DNA of 64,000 nt from Hevea brasiliensis (Eukaryota > Streptophyta > Magnoliopsida > Malpighiales > Euphorbiaceae), in the NCBI RefSeq assembly GCF_030052815.1, contig NC_079504.1, positions 99,220,371-99,284,370 of the forward strand, given 5' to 3'. The position numbers and the translations under genes were made by a program. Shown one piece after another: positions 12,020 to 23,390 of the stretch (the first letter of the stretch is position 1; every line of letters begins with the position of its first letter). The notes beneath the pieces are model-generated. The model searched no databases. It saw nothing but the letters and a program-made list of their open reading frames with translations, and had not been told where the DNA came from.

Positions 12020-13259
12020 AATATGTATATGTGTTGAAAAAAAAATTTTTTTTTATATGTTAGTGACTAGTCTTTTTAAAAGTAAATTTAGAAGAGTTTT
12101 TCAGTGAAAAGTATTTGCTAGTACATAAGAATTTGCAAAATTAATTAGTAAGCCTAATTAGGTAAGGCAAGAGAACCTAAAAGTAAGTTATAGTAATATA
12201 GCTACCTTAGATGCAGGCAAATGTATTACTGCTGATAGATGTCAGTGGGTATCATAATTAAAATGAGTTTAAGATATTAGTGGATTTAAAAGAAATAAGA
12301 TATAGGGAAGTTTGTTCTATTGGGATGTATCGTAGTAACTATGCAATATTCTTGATGTTTGTGCTGTAGTCAGATTCTGATCGACTTGGGATTTATTGTG
12401 TAGAGCTACATACTACCCAATAGTACACAAGAATAAGAATAGTTGCAAACGGCATCTATTTTGGAACAGTTATGATAAGATAAAGTTTTCTTATTGGAAA
12501 GGAGTTTGAAAATCCTAACTTGGGATTTAAAACTCTAAAGTTAGAATATTGAAAGGTTATAGTTAAGTACAAAAGAAAGTAATGATTACACATTAGTGCA
12601 AAATAAGCTATAGAATATCGATAAAAAGAAAGAAAAAAATAAATAGAATAGTAAGAAACAAGAAAAACACTAGATGAGAAATTGCCACCAAGGCAAGCAA
12701 CTTACTTAAGACACGTAACGATATTCCGAACTATTTTATCAAGAAAGAAATAAGTTAAACCAAAACAAACAAGATAGTGCAAAATGGCACATAGGCCTTG
12801 GTCATAAATGGAGATGGTAAGATAATAGTTATGGACCTATGGCTAAGAAAGAAAAGACTATAAAAAAAAATAATTGTTAAAACAACGGCGAGAAAAGACT
12901 AAAATATTCTAAACTAAACTGAAGGTTATATCAAATGATTAAGAGATTTGATAAGAAAAGAGTAAAACTAAGTTCTCACCCATAAGATCACACGAGGTCC
13001 TAGAAAAGCGAATCCACTAGCAAATAGATTTGCTTACCTCAAAAATTGAAATGAATTTGAATATAACTTATGACAGAAGCTCATAAGGAACATGACACAC
13101 AAGGTAAGCAATCGATGAGTAAGTAGCATTGATTAAAGTGCTAAGGATCATTATTTCGATTATAAAGCTATGTAGAAATGTGAGAAAAACATGAGAAAAC
13201 AATAGGAATGATTGTTTGAGGACAGATAGTGGACACAATTTCAAGGAGGAAATTATTTT
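12020..13259 (+). other. B internal non-coding region in place of pol
   Basis: 1.24 kb of A-rich sequence with no open frame of note and no recognisable protease, RT, RNase H or integrase motif in any frame by eye. Only the last about 60 bases look familiar: TTTCAAGGAGGAAAT resembles the conserved TTTCGAGGACGAAAT block just before the polypurine tract in F and I. The origin of the rest is unknown to me; it may be eroded pol or captured sequence. Confidence 0.6.
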
Positions 13260-13273
13260 AAGGGGGAGAGAAT
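13260..13273 (+). other. Polypurine tract of B
   Basis: AAGGGGGAGAGAAT lies directly before the 3' LTR TGTAACACC; it primes plus-strand DNA synthesis. Confidence 0.9.
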
Positions 13274-16200
13274 TGTAACACCCCTATTTGTATAGCCTGG
13301 TATATTTCATTGTTCCGGTGACCGGAGTCGGTCCGGACAATTAAGGGGATTAGAACCACACTTAAGACAACTAGATAAGCTATAAACACAAATAATTAGT
13401 AATTGTCAATTAGTTAAGTATAAAAAAGAAAAACAGAACATAAAAAGTTAAACGAGCTGAGAGTTACAGCGATGGGTGACCTTCTCGGGAACGACTGCGA
13501 AGTCGATTTAAACTCAAATTTTGAATTGTAAAATGTGATGCTGCTGTCCTTAGGACCATTACGAACACAGTGGAAAAAAGAAAATCATGAAAAAGTACTG
13601 TTAAGCCAGTCAAATAATTAGGTAAGGGAGCTGGAAGAAATATTGAATTATTTACAAATTGGGTTGAATCGGCGAGGGGCAATTTGGTCAATTGACCTCG
13701 AGAGCTGACTCCTGACCTAACGGTCAAATAAAATCGGAGAAAAGAAAATTTCAGAATCGAGAATTAAATTAAAGAACTAATAAAAAAATGAATTAAAAAA
13801 AAAGAAAAAAAAAGGAAAAGTAAAAAGTGATGACATCATGCATGACCTCATGCATGATGCAATAAATAGATAATTAATAAATTTAATTAATTTGATTTTT
13901 TGGTCTTCCATAAGACAAAAGACAAAAAAAAAAAGAGAAAAGAAAATAAGGATTAATGACATCATCAAGCTATAATTAAAATTTAGGAAATTATGGGATA
14001 AATACAATATAAAAGGGACCAATTAAAATTAAAGGATAAAAAAAAAAGTAAAAACTCAAATTTCTTCTTCTTCACCAGTCACTCCCTCTCTCCCATTTCT
14101 CTATCTCATTTTCTCTTCATTTCCACCATTTTTGAACTTAGAAAGCTTGCTTTTCTCTAGTTTCTTCCCATAAATTTCTTAAACTCCAACACAAAATCAC
14201 ACTCTTAGACCTAGATACATCACTTGGGAGTAAAAAGGAGAAGAAAAACTTGAAGAAAAGAAAAGGAAAAAGGGAGTGAAATTGAAGAATTGGAATTCAA
14301 GTGAAGGTAAGTAATTTACTTTGAAATTTCAATTTTGATTCACGTGTATTAAGTTAATTTAACTTAGATTTTAATCTAAAAATCAAAGGAAACAATTGTT
14401 GGGGGACTTTTAGTGAATTTCAGCCAGCCATGGATGTATGAGAATATGATGTGTTTTGAATGAATTAAATGTGTTAGGAAGCTTGAATGAGTGGAGAAAT
14501 GGTGTTTGTATGTTTAGAATTAATTAAATGTAACAAAGTAGTGAGTTAGGGTTTTGGAACCTAGGGTTTAGAGACAAAAATGTGAGAAACTTGTAAATGG
14601 TGTCTTTGACCTAATGTGAAGTGAGAAATGGTCATTTTTTACCTAATTAAGTGTGTTAGAAGTGTTTGAATTAAAGCCAAATTCGGAGGGGTGTGGTCAT
14701 GCTGCTGGCAGCATGACCAAGTCAACTTTGAAGGACCAAAAAATGAAATTTTACAAGTCCAATTGGTATGGGATCAATTGGGAATAAAAATAGACACTAA
14801 ATGACACAATTTTCATTTAGGAAGCATGCCCAAAAAGTGAACAAAGCCTAGTGAACAAATTGACTAAACTTAGAAAATTGTAGTTTGCCCTATACAAACT
14901 AACCAAATGAACAGTATTTGTTAATTTGGCCATAACTTGAGCTAGGAAGGTCTAAATGACCTGAAATTTTACCAGTGGTTAGATGAGATATAGACTAAAA
15001 CTTTCATGAAGAACACAAACCCAAATTATGCCATTAACCAAGTCATTTGGCCACCTCAAGTTGGTAACCCAAAACTGCCAGCACCAAAAATTGCCTAGAA
15101 TTATGGGTTGAATCCAATCCGGCAGCCATGGTTCAAATGGCTATAACTTGAGCTACAAAACTCCAATTAGGGTGATTCAAAAAGGAAAATAAACTTAAGA
15201 TATTAGGGAACATTTTCTATGAAGAAAGTTTTGCCAAATTCCAAAAGTAAAATGACCAATGGAACAGTGCAACCTAAGGCACCAAAACTGAAAATTTGCA
15301 ATTTTGCCTAAAAGACTTAGAATTTGAATAAACAATCAAAACCAACAAATTTAATGACCAAAATGTGGTATGTGGGTGAAGTTGGAATTCTCATACCTAT
15401 TAAGCCTTAGAAAGTCAACAATTTGACTTAAATAGTATAGTGAATAGTAACCCGAAACACAAAAATTTCAAGAACATCGAGTTTAGCACATTAGAGCTAG
15501 GAAAAAGTGAAGTTAAATTTATTTTTGGATTTATGCTAAGTTATGGTACTGAAACACTGTGAAACTGTGTGTTTCAGCTGAAAAAGACTTGGAAGATTTG
15601 AGAGACTGAGTCAAGGCCTAGAGGCTACTCATGTCAGGTTTGTGCACAAAATTTATAAATTATAGTTTTTATAATGAAACTTAATTTGTTATACATTGTG
15701 AATATGTTTTATTCATTATGAATTTCTAGAATGTTGTGTTGCCTATTTTACAATGGAAATTTGAAATGAAAATTATTTATTGATTTGTGTGGAATATTTG
15801 AACAATATGGTTTTGAATTTAGTTATGGCTTTGGAAATTTTATTTGAGAATTGTGTGTTGCCTACTCTGAAAATGGAGATTTGAAATGAAGCTTGTTTAA
15901 TTGTTATATCAATTATAATTGAACATCATATTTTAAATTGTTTTTAATTCACACTTGGCATGGCAATATTAATATGTTCCTCCTCCACTTGTGGGGTGAG
16001 TTTGATATTTGATCAGTTTCCTCCCTCTCTGGCTTCCCAGTCTAAGGGGCGAGTTTGGATGAGTACTCATTAGCTAGCTAGCCACCTCCCTCATTGATTT
16101 CGATTAGTGGGGGTGTTTGCCTTGTCGTGATGTACACACGGCATGTTCAGAAATTTTGTGTCATGGCCTAAGTTGTGTTATTGTTTGGTAACACTATATT

Positions 16201-17075
16201 TATTAAATTGTTTGATTAAATTTTGTGTTGTATGAAGCTTTGAAAATTATGATTTGTTATAAATATGATTTGAAAAATTATGAAATGCGATTATGAGATT
16301 TTTGAATTATAATTTGTCCATAAATATTTTATATTATGCATTTTATACTTTATTGTGCACCACTGAGTATCTTTATACTCAGCGATAGCTTTAACTTGCT
16401 ATCGCAGATAGAGAAAAGGACATAGTAGTAGAGTGAGCTGCTACGGTCAGAGAGGAGCACGGTTGAAGAATTTCTGTGCGGGTATTGGCTACACCCTGGT
16501 AGTTTAGTTTGATGTAAATATGATAGTATACATATGTATCTCTATAGTTTGAGCAGTTGTACAGATAAAGTTGTAATAATATTATTTTGAGATTTTGCGT
16601 CTGTAAATTAACTTATGAATGTAAATTAATTATTTAAAATGCAATGTGCATGAGTTATGAAATGTTTTGAGTTATTAATTTTTGAATTGAAATTTGGATT
16701 TTGAGTTGAAGTGTTGCCATTGTTGTTGATTTGAAGTTTGGTGGTGCAAATGAAGTTGTGATTGAGAAATATATTGGGAGTGTTTTTATTTTCAGGTTTT
16801 GAAGAACTGTTTTCTCAAAATACAAACGGCACTCTGCCAAAATTTTTATAAAAATTGCAGAGATTTTAAATATCCAAAAATTTAATTTATGTTTAGTCTT
16901 TAAATAAAGGTTTTTAAAATTTGAAAAAAAATTTTACCCACCAATTTCAAAATGAACGAAAATTGTTTTAAAATCCCTTGTAGTATATTTAATGGGTTAC
17001 CAGTAGGTGAAGTACGGCAATTCATTAGGTGTACTACGGGAATATGTTACATCTTACAAGGAGTAGGGTGTGACA
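13274..17075 (+). repeat. B 3' LTR (alpha, 3802 bp)
   Basis: Near-copy of 6796-10547. It keeps a block of about 50 bases around 15320-15375 (AGAATTTGAATAAACAATCA and following) that the 5' copy lacks; other alpha LTRs have that block, so the 5' copy suffered the deletion. It ends GTAGGGTGTGACA, followed by the ATGAA duplication. Confidence 0.95.
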
Positions 17076-18636
17076 ATGAATACCACAACAAACTGGTCAA
17101 GGTATGGTCTGAAGATAGTGTTCATCAGAGCCATAAAAGCAGCCGGGGCATTAGTTAACCCGAATGGCATGACCAAGAACTCATAATGGCCATAGCGGGT
17201 TCTGAAGGCAGTTTTAGCAATACTCTGCTCTTATACTTTCAACTGATAATAACCTGATCTCAGGTCAATTTTGGAGAACACAGCTGCACCCCTCAACTGA
17301 TCAAACAAGTCATCAATGCGAGGCAATGGATATCTATTCTTTATTTTCATCTTATTCAACTGTCGATAATCAATACACAAGTGGAGAGTGCCATCCTTCT
17401 TCTTTACAAACAACACTGGTGCTCCCCAAGGTGACACACTAGGGCAAATAAAGCCCTTATCAAGTAGTTCTTGCAACTGCACTTTCAACTCTTTCAATTC
17501 TACAGGTGCCATTCTATATGGTGTTATGGAGATTGGGTCCACACCAGGCATAACATCAATCTCAAACTGCACCTCTCTTTCTAGAGGTAATCCTAGCAAT
17601 TCATCTGGAAACACATCCGGAAAGTCACATACGGTAGGGATATCCCTCAGTGCTGGGCTCCCCACTTGGGTGTCTATCACATGTGCCAAGTATACTTCAC
17701 ACCTCTTTCTAATCATTCTTCTGGCTAGTGTGGCCGAAATGATGTTTGATGGCAGTAAATACCTCTGCCCATGTATTACCACATCACCGTACAGAGGGAG
17801 ACCAAAAGTGACTGTCTTTAGTCTACAGTCAATCATGGCGTGATGCCTGGCTAACCAATCCATGCCCAAGATGATATCATACTCTCTGAAGGGCATTTCA
17901 ATCAAATCTGACAGAAAAACATTTCCTTGGATCACCAAATGATAGTCTCTATAGATTCTATTTACCCAAACCTCTTGTCCTAACGGACTAGTTACTAGCA
18001 CTTCAAAACCCATTTGGACACATGGAGCAGCAAGTGAACTGACTATGCTAGCACTAACATATGAATGGGTTGAACCCGGATCAAACAACAGAAATACTTC
18101 TTTATCAGAGATAGAGAATGTACCAGCTACAACATCAGAAGTCTCAGCCTCTTCTCGCTGTCTCATTGTGTAAACTATGGCTGACGCACTTCCTTGTGCT
18201 GATTGACCAATAGTGCCCTGACTGCCTGAAGCAGTGCCTCTGCCTCTGCCTCTGCCTCTTCCTCTGCCAACTGATTGTGAACCTCTGGGAGTAGGACTCT
18301 GAATAGATCCTTCGACAGTAGTAGGAGCTGGACCATATTTAGGAGCACTCGTGCAGTCTTTTGCAAGATGGCCCTTGCCTCCACATTTAAAACCTTGCCA
18401 CAAGTCTCACAGGGGCGGGCAGGATATGAACCCCTGCTCGACTGCTGACCAGACCTAGGGGGTCTCTGTCCAAAAAATCTATCACTTCCAAATCTTCCAC
18501 CTTGACCCCTGCTGAGTCCACTAAATTTCTTTCTCGTCCCATAAGTACCAACAGAACTTTGTTCAACTGATTTTTCCCCTTTGTCTATCTCGGATTTTTC
18601 AGCTTTTTCTGATTTTTCTTTTACAGGTGTTGTATT
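17076..18636 (-). pseudogene. pol: C Gag C-end, protease and RT N-part
   Basis: Read on the minus strand from Copia A to B. First comes a basic, Ser/Gly-rich Gag tail with CETCGK, the first half of zinc knuckle 1. It then jumps into [13 protein letters not shown], the end of knuckle 2, so a short deletion with frameshift has fused the two knuckles (about 18385). An [10 protein letters not shown] stretch follows, then an aspartic protease with [15 protein letters not shown] (catalytic DPG in place of the usual DTG/DSG) and [12 protein letters not shown]. The linker has [14 protein letters not shown] blocks are [36 protein letters not shown] and [19 protein letters not shown] is at 17231-17233. 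The read goes on to [20 protein letters not shown] and stops at B, just before FIDD. Confidence 0.92.
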
Positions 18637-20740
18637 TGTTAGTAGTATGCCCTAGAGCATATCATTTAGTATGTATCTTGTACATATTTTTATTAATAAA
18701 AGGCATTTCCACTTTTTCGTTTACATAATATATTTATGTGTAATAGAAAAGGTCCATTGATATTTTGTTAGAAATATTATTCTTAAGTTGTTAAGAATAT
18801 GAGTGACAATATTTCTAGCACGAAGTATCATAAATAAGTTCACAATCGAGGATATTTCATAATAAGGACATGACTTATCTAGAAAAATTGTATTCATGTT
18901 TGTTCCCAAGTTATTTATATGAGATATAAATAAGATGGAATGGTGAGTCTCATGTCATATAACAAACATGATAGGCACTTATAAATGATAAGTAGGCCGA
19001 ACCAGTGACACTTATGACAAGCACATGGAGTTTATTCTTGTCAATGTTTTGTCATAAATCATATCAGTGCATATAATCTTTAGACACGAGATACTGATTA
19101 TCTTGTATATAGGTAGTTTGAGTTTGATCTTGCTTTCATACTTGTCTTGTGTATGGGTATATGGGCATGTGTTGGCTCCTACTAGTTATATATGGAGGTA
19201 GGTGTTGATCAAGATGGAATCTGTTCCTTTAAGTAAATAGAGATAAAATCCTATGTTCATTTAATTGTTCTTGATGTTTCAAGTTTCTGGCCAGGACAGA
19301 TAGATTTATTAAGAAAAGAGTTTCTGATGAGAAAATCAATTTAATCAAGAACTGTAATTAAAAGAGAACATAATAATCATAGCAAATGGAGTTTGACATA
19401 AGCCATGACTCGGCTTGAGTTGGGATTTTGTAACAGAGAGATTCTAGTGCATGGTAACATATTATTATAGGTTCATTTAAGGTAAACCTTATTACTAATT
19501 GGGTGGATATGGCATGCTATGCTAGGTGTTAACCATGGTCTATGAGGTTCATAAAATGATTTAGAGAAATCATTTATGGTAAGAAAGAGTTCTGATGATA
19601 TTAAGAGTTGATATCATGTCTCATTGCCAATTAGTGATGAGCCTAGTAAGTCACACACATACACAAGTTATCACATATTTAAATATTATTTAATTAATTA
19701 ATTAAATATTTTAATTTATTAATTAAATAGGTTTGGTTTGCAATTAGATTGCAAATTCAATAGCATGACTTGAAACCAAATCTAGATTATTGGATGTATA
19801 ATATAAGTTAAATTTATATTTAAAGTGTTTAAATATGAATTTAATTAATGAGAAATTAATTAATAGAGATTAATTAATTAATTTATATTTGATATAAATT
19901 AATTAGAAGAAGAAAATAATTATTTTGGGTTAAGAACTCAAAATTAAGACACGAGGGCATTTTGGTCATTTCTTTGTGTGACACGTGGCACCATGAGATG
20001 GTGACACATGGCATAACACATAAGCTTGCCAAATGTTTTTTAATCATGTAAGATGATTAAAATCAAGATTAAATATAGGTTTGACACTTGGCACAATGTG
20101 ATTGGATCACTTAAACCTAGAGCTAATCAAAGGGTGACATGTGGCAAGGGTTTAATGTGTTAACCTAGCTATATAAGTGTTGTTATGAGAAAAATAAAAC
20201 ACAACCAGCAGCCACACTCCTTTGTCACGCCACTTTGAGGGTTTTTATCTCTTCTTCTTCATCTCTTATCAATTCAAAGAGATTAGCCATCAATCTCTTG
20301 AATTAAGAACACTAGGAATTGTTTCTAGTGTCCTGTTTACATCTCTAATCTCTTAAAAGGCAGAACTTGAATTTCTAATTAATAGAAAAGGCTTTAGAAG
20401 CTGTTCAAGGGCTGCCATAGGTGTTCTTGGTGTGGACAAGCTAGAGGGACAACATCTGGTGTCTTGAAGATAAATTTCAAAGGCGCAGACACGCTGTAGT
20501 GCATCAAGAGGTTAGTGTAATCGTTCTTGATTTAATCAAGGGTTCTAAAATTAATCTGATTAATTTTAAAATCTTAAATGGCAAATACAGATCCAAAAAT
20601 ATATTAAAAGAGTTTTAATATGTTGTTTATCATTGAAATCAAATAGATAAAAATAAATCTTGCATGATGCATGTGACCCTAGGTGAAAATTTTTGAATTC
20701 AATGGTATAAACTTGTATTTTTCACGCTTCCGTTCCTTCA
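18637..20740 (+). repeat. A 5' LTR (Copia, 2104 bp)
   Basis: Starts TGTTAGTAGTATGCCCTAG and ends CCGTTCCTTCA. The second half holds four TGACAC-N-TGGCA type motifs and a TATATAAG box. An AT-rich stretch with ATTAATTAAT repeats lies at about 19685-19915. Confidence 0.95.
19979..20177 (+). promoter_or_regulatory. Copia promoter: four G-box-like motifs and TATA box
   Basis: Motifs are TGACACGTGGCA (19979-19990), TGACACATGGCA (20002-20013), TGACACTTGGCA (20082-20093) and TGACATGTGGCA (20135-20146), followed by TATATAAG (20170-20177). The first contains ACGTGGC, the ABA-response/G-box core bound by bZIP factors. The same array is in the 3' LTR at 27843-28040. Transcription would start about 30 bases after the TATA box. 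Confidence 0.7.
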
Positions 20741-20742
20741 AT

Positions 20743-20755
20743 TGGTATCAGAGCC
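20743..20755 (+). other. Primer binding site of A
   Basis: TGGTATCAGAGCC lies two bases after the 5' LTR, complementary to the initiator tRNA-Met 3' end. Confidence 0.95.
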
Positions 20756-20994
20756 ACTATATTTGCCATTTAGATTGTTGATTATATGATTTAATTGTGT
20801 GTTTGATCATGAGATCAAAAGTTCATTGCTGGTTGCAAAGCAAGTTGGCGGCATACTTGAAAAAACACCATCAATGGTGCGCATGGTTTGGCTTCCATGG
20901 GTGGTTTAAGGTTTGGCTTTTAATTCTGCAATTGTTGTATGATCTAAGGCCTATTCTTTGACTAATTAAAGTGTTTAATTAGTAGTTTTTATCA

Positions 20995-21350
20995 TACAAT
21001 TAAATTATGATTCAAATCAGAATTTTAAAAATTATTTGAATGTGATTCAAATCTGAATTTTAAAAGTTGTTTGAATGTGATTCAAATCTGAATTTTTAAA
21101 GTTGTTTGAATCATATTTAAATCTGATTTTTTAAAATTGATTGAATAAAATTCAGATCTGATTTTTTAAAAAATGTTTGAATGTGATTCAAATCTGATTT
21201 TTTAAAAAATGTTTGAATGTGATTCAAATCTGAATTTTTGAAGTTGTTTGAATGTGATTCAAATCTAAATTTTTAAATTTGTTTGAATGAGATTCAAATC
21301 TGAATTTTTAAATTTATTTGAATCATATTCAAATCTGGATTTTTAAGTTG
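20995..21350 (+). repeat. Tandem repeat of ~35-bp palindromic units in leader
   Basis: About ten imperfect units of the form TTTGAATGTGATTCAAATC followed by a T/A-rich spacer. Each unit holds an inverted repeat TTTGAAT/ATTCAAA around a three-base centre that varies (GTG, CAT, GAG, AAA). Copies differ mostly in the spacer and centre. Confidence 0.85.
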
Positions 21351-22118
21351 AATATGAGATATTCAATTTAATTTAAGTATGTATGTTTTATTTAATTGTT
21401 AAATAGTGATATGCATGATGGATGATCATGGACTATAAAAGACCAATGTGATTGAATTTATTTCTTTTATGTTTCTTTGGGATTGTAAATTAATTAATTT
21501 ATTTTAATTTATTTTGGGCATGTATTATTAAGTTTGTAATAATTTTTGGGTTGTAATTTCATTTATTTAAGTTCTTGTAAATTCGCCTTGGTATGCCAAG
21601 GATTACTATGTAATATTGGATTGCAAGAAGTTCAAGGAGGTCAAGAGCATTGGTAGGACCAGTGGGAGGAATTCAAGATCAAGTGTTGATTATGTACTCC
21701 TTCAGCAACTCTTGTAAAATGAATGAATGAAATGCACCTAGGAATGCCCTGATTCAATTCTTGGTGGCTCAGAATTGAATCCCTTAGAAAGTCCATGATC
21801 ATACCATAATTACTGCTTATCCATGAATGCATGAGATGTATGGGAATGTATGCAATTATATGATATTTGCATGCTAAATGGATAATGTGCAAAGTGAGAC
21901 CTTAATAGTAAATAGAATGACCATAAAATCTTCCAAACAAATGATTAAGTTGGAAATGCTATAATTCAAGTAATTATAACATAGGCCCTCCATTGGGGCA
22001 ATTATTTTAAGAAATTTTAAATAGTTGCATAAGATGCAATTTATTTAAGAGATTTTCTTAAGAATAATTGTTAAGCATGAGATGTTGTAAATATGTAAAT
22101 GGTTTAATGGCCAATATT

Positions 22119-22324
22119 GGATGTACCTGAGGACATTAAAATTATTTGCATAATTACTGGCTCAATGGGATCAACTTAACTAATGCAAGATAAGTCAATA
22201 ATGGATGTACCTGAGATTTTGAGCATTAGGGGCTAGGTAAAGGATTGAACCTCACATGAGATGTGATGGGCAAAGAGTTGCTCACTTATAGTTTATTGTA
22301 ATTCCAATAATGGATGTACCTGAT
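22119..22324 (+). repeat. Three spaced copies of TGGATGTACCTGA
   Basis: Copies start at about 22118, 22202 and 22311, with 80-110 bases of unrelated sequence between them. This dispersed leader motif is not explained by coding. Confidence 0.7.
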
Positions 22325-22526
22325 GATGATCAATAGAATTATAAGAATTCAATTACCCACTAGAAATCCATCCAACTAGGATTTCCGTTTTCTACTTTGG
22401 AAGTGTAGGATTCACTAAGTTAGTGGCAGGACCAATTTGATTAAAAGACCATAATCATTTTGGTTAATTACATGATACATTTACTAATTAATCAGTTTAT
22501 TTTCTGCGATTAATTTTACGATAAAA

Positions 22527-23390
22527 ATGAGCACAAAACAACCACCACCATCCAATATCCTTGCAAGCATACTTGATCACAATAGGTTGACAGGACCTAA
22601 TCTGTCTAATTGGCAAAGAAATTTGAAACTTGTCCTGAACCTTAAACATATAGGATATGTTCTAGATTCAAATGTTCCTGGTCCCTTACCTCCAGAGGCC
22701 ACATAAGAGGAACATGAAACTTTGGACAAGTGGAAGGAGCATGATATGAGAGCTAAGTGTTACATGCTTGCTTCCATGAGTAATGAGTTCTGAAGCAGCA
22801 TGAGAACATGCAGAGTGCGAGTAGATCCTCCTTGACCTATAAAAGTTGTATGGTGAGAACAACAGGAATGCTAGGTATGAGATATCTAGGTAGCTATTCC
22901 GCATGAGGATGTCTGAGGGACAGAATATTATGGATCATGTCCACAAGGTGATTCGGCTGATTGAGCAGTTGGAACATCTTGACTTCAACATGGATTTCCA
23001 ACTATAGACGGATTTGATCCTTGATCCTTCACGAGTCTTTTGGGAATTTTGTGACAAATTTTCATATGACTAAACAGAATGCACCTTAGCTGGTTTACTC
23101 AACATTTGGTTATTGCCCAAAAGAATATGCCGTGCAATAAAGGAAAAGAGGTAGCTTTGGTTGCATCTTCTTCTCTGGAAAGTCCAACAAGAAGAAGGAA
23201 ATAAGAAAAAGAAACCTCAGTTCTGGTCCTTCCAAGAAAATAGCTAAGCAGAAAAGGAAGACTAAAGGCGATGGTGGCAAAGGAAAGTGTTTCCACTTGC
23301 CAAAGGATGGGCCTGGAAAAGGCGCCTGAGTATCTTGCTTCTCTAAAGGACAAGAAGGATACACCTTCGGAAGGTATGTCCATATCTTGT
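22527..23390 (+). pseudogene. gag: A Gag (Copia), decayed
   Basis: The ATG at 22527 begins MSTKQPPPSNILASILD. It continues NWQRNLKLVLNLKHIGYVLD, PGPLPPEAT, DKWKEHDMRAKCYMLASM and, further on, VHKVIRLIEQLEHLDFNMDF, the helical capsid region of plant Copia Gag (UBN2-like). Frameshifts and stops begin near 22705 (TAA after PEAT), 22790 and 23005, and the nucleocapsid end is scrambled; no CCHC knuckle can be read. Gag would form the particle and bind the RNA. As it stands it cannot be made. Confidence 0.8.

Larger units (their letters stand above)
6796..17075 (+). mobile_element. B: alpha gypsy element with Gag only (TR-GAG-like)
   Basis: Complete element with target duplication ATGAA (6791-6795 and 17076-17080), two LTRs of 3752 and 3802 bp, primer site, gag, a non-coding internal part and polypurine tract. 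The internal region is only 2726 bp and has no protease, RT, RNase H or integrase. LTRs make up nearly three quarters of the element. By eye the LTRs differ by a few percent plus one block of about 50 bases missing from the 5' copy near 8850, so it inserted much later than C formed. The form matches the terminal-repeat-with-GAG elements described in plants: Gag made in cis, enzymes presumably supplied in trans. Confidence 0.9.
20756..22526 (+). other. Copia leader, long untranslated region
   Basis: 1.77 kb between primer site and gag ATG with no coding frame of note. It contains the palindromic tandem repeat (20995-21350) and three spaced copies of a TGGATGTACCTGA motif (22119-22324). The stretch between about 21360 and 22110 is AT-rich and shows nothing else I recognise. 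The packaging signal is expected here. Confidence 0.7.

Noticed and set aside
20995..21350. CRISPR-like array
   Set aside because: Units are contiguous, diverged and AT-rich, without unique spacers, and sit in a Copia leader in a plant genome.
23099..23383. Minus-strand open frames over the Copia gag end
   Set aside because: Shadow frames of the degraded plus-strand gag; no motif.
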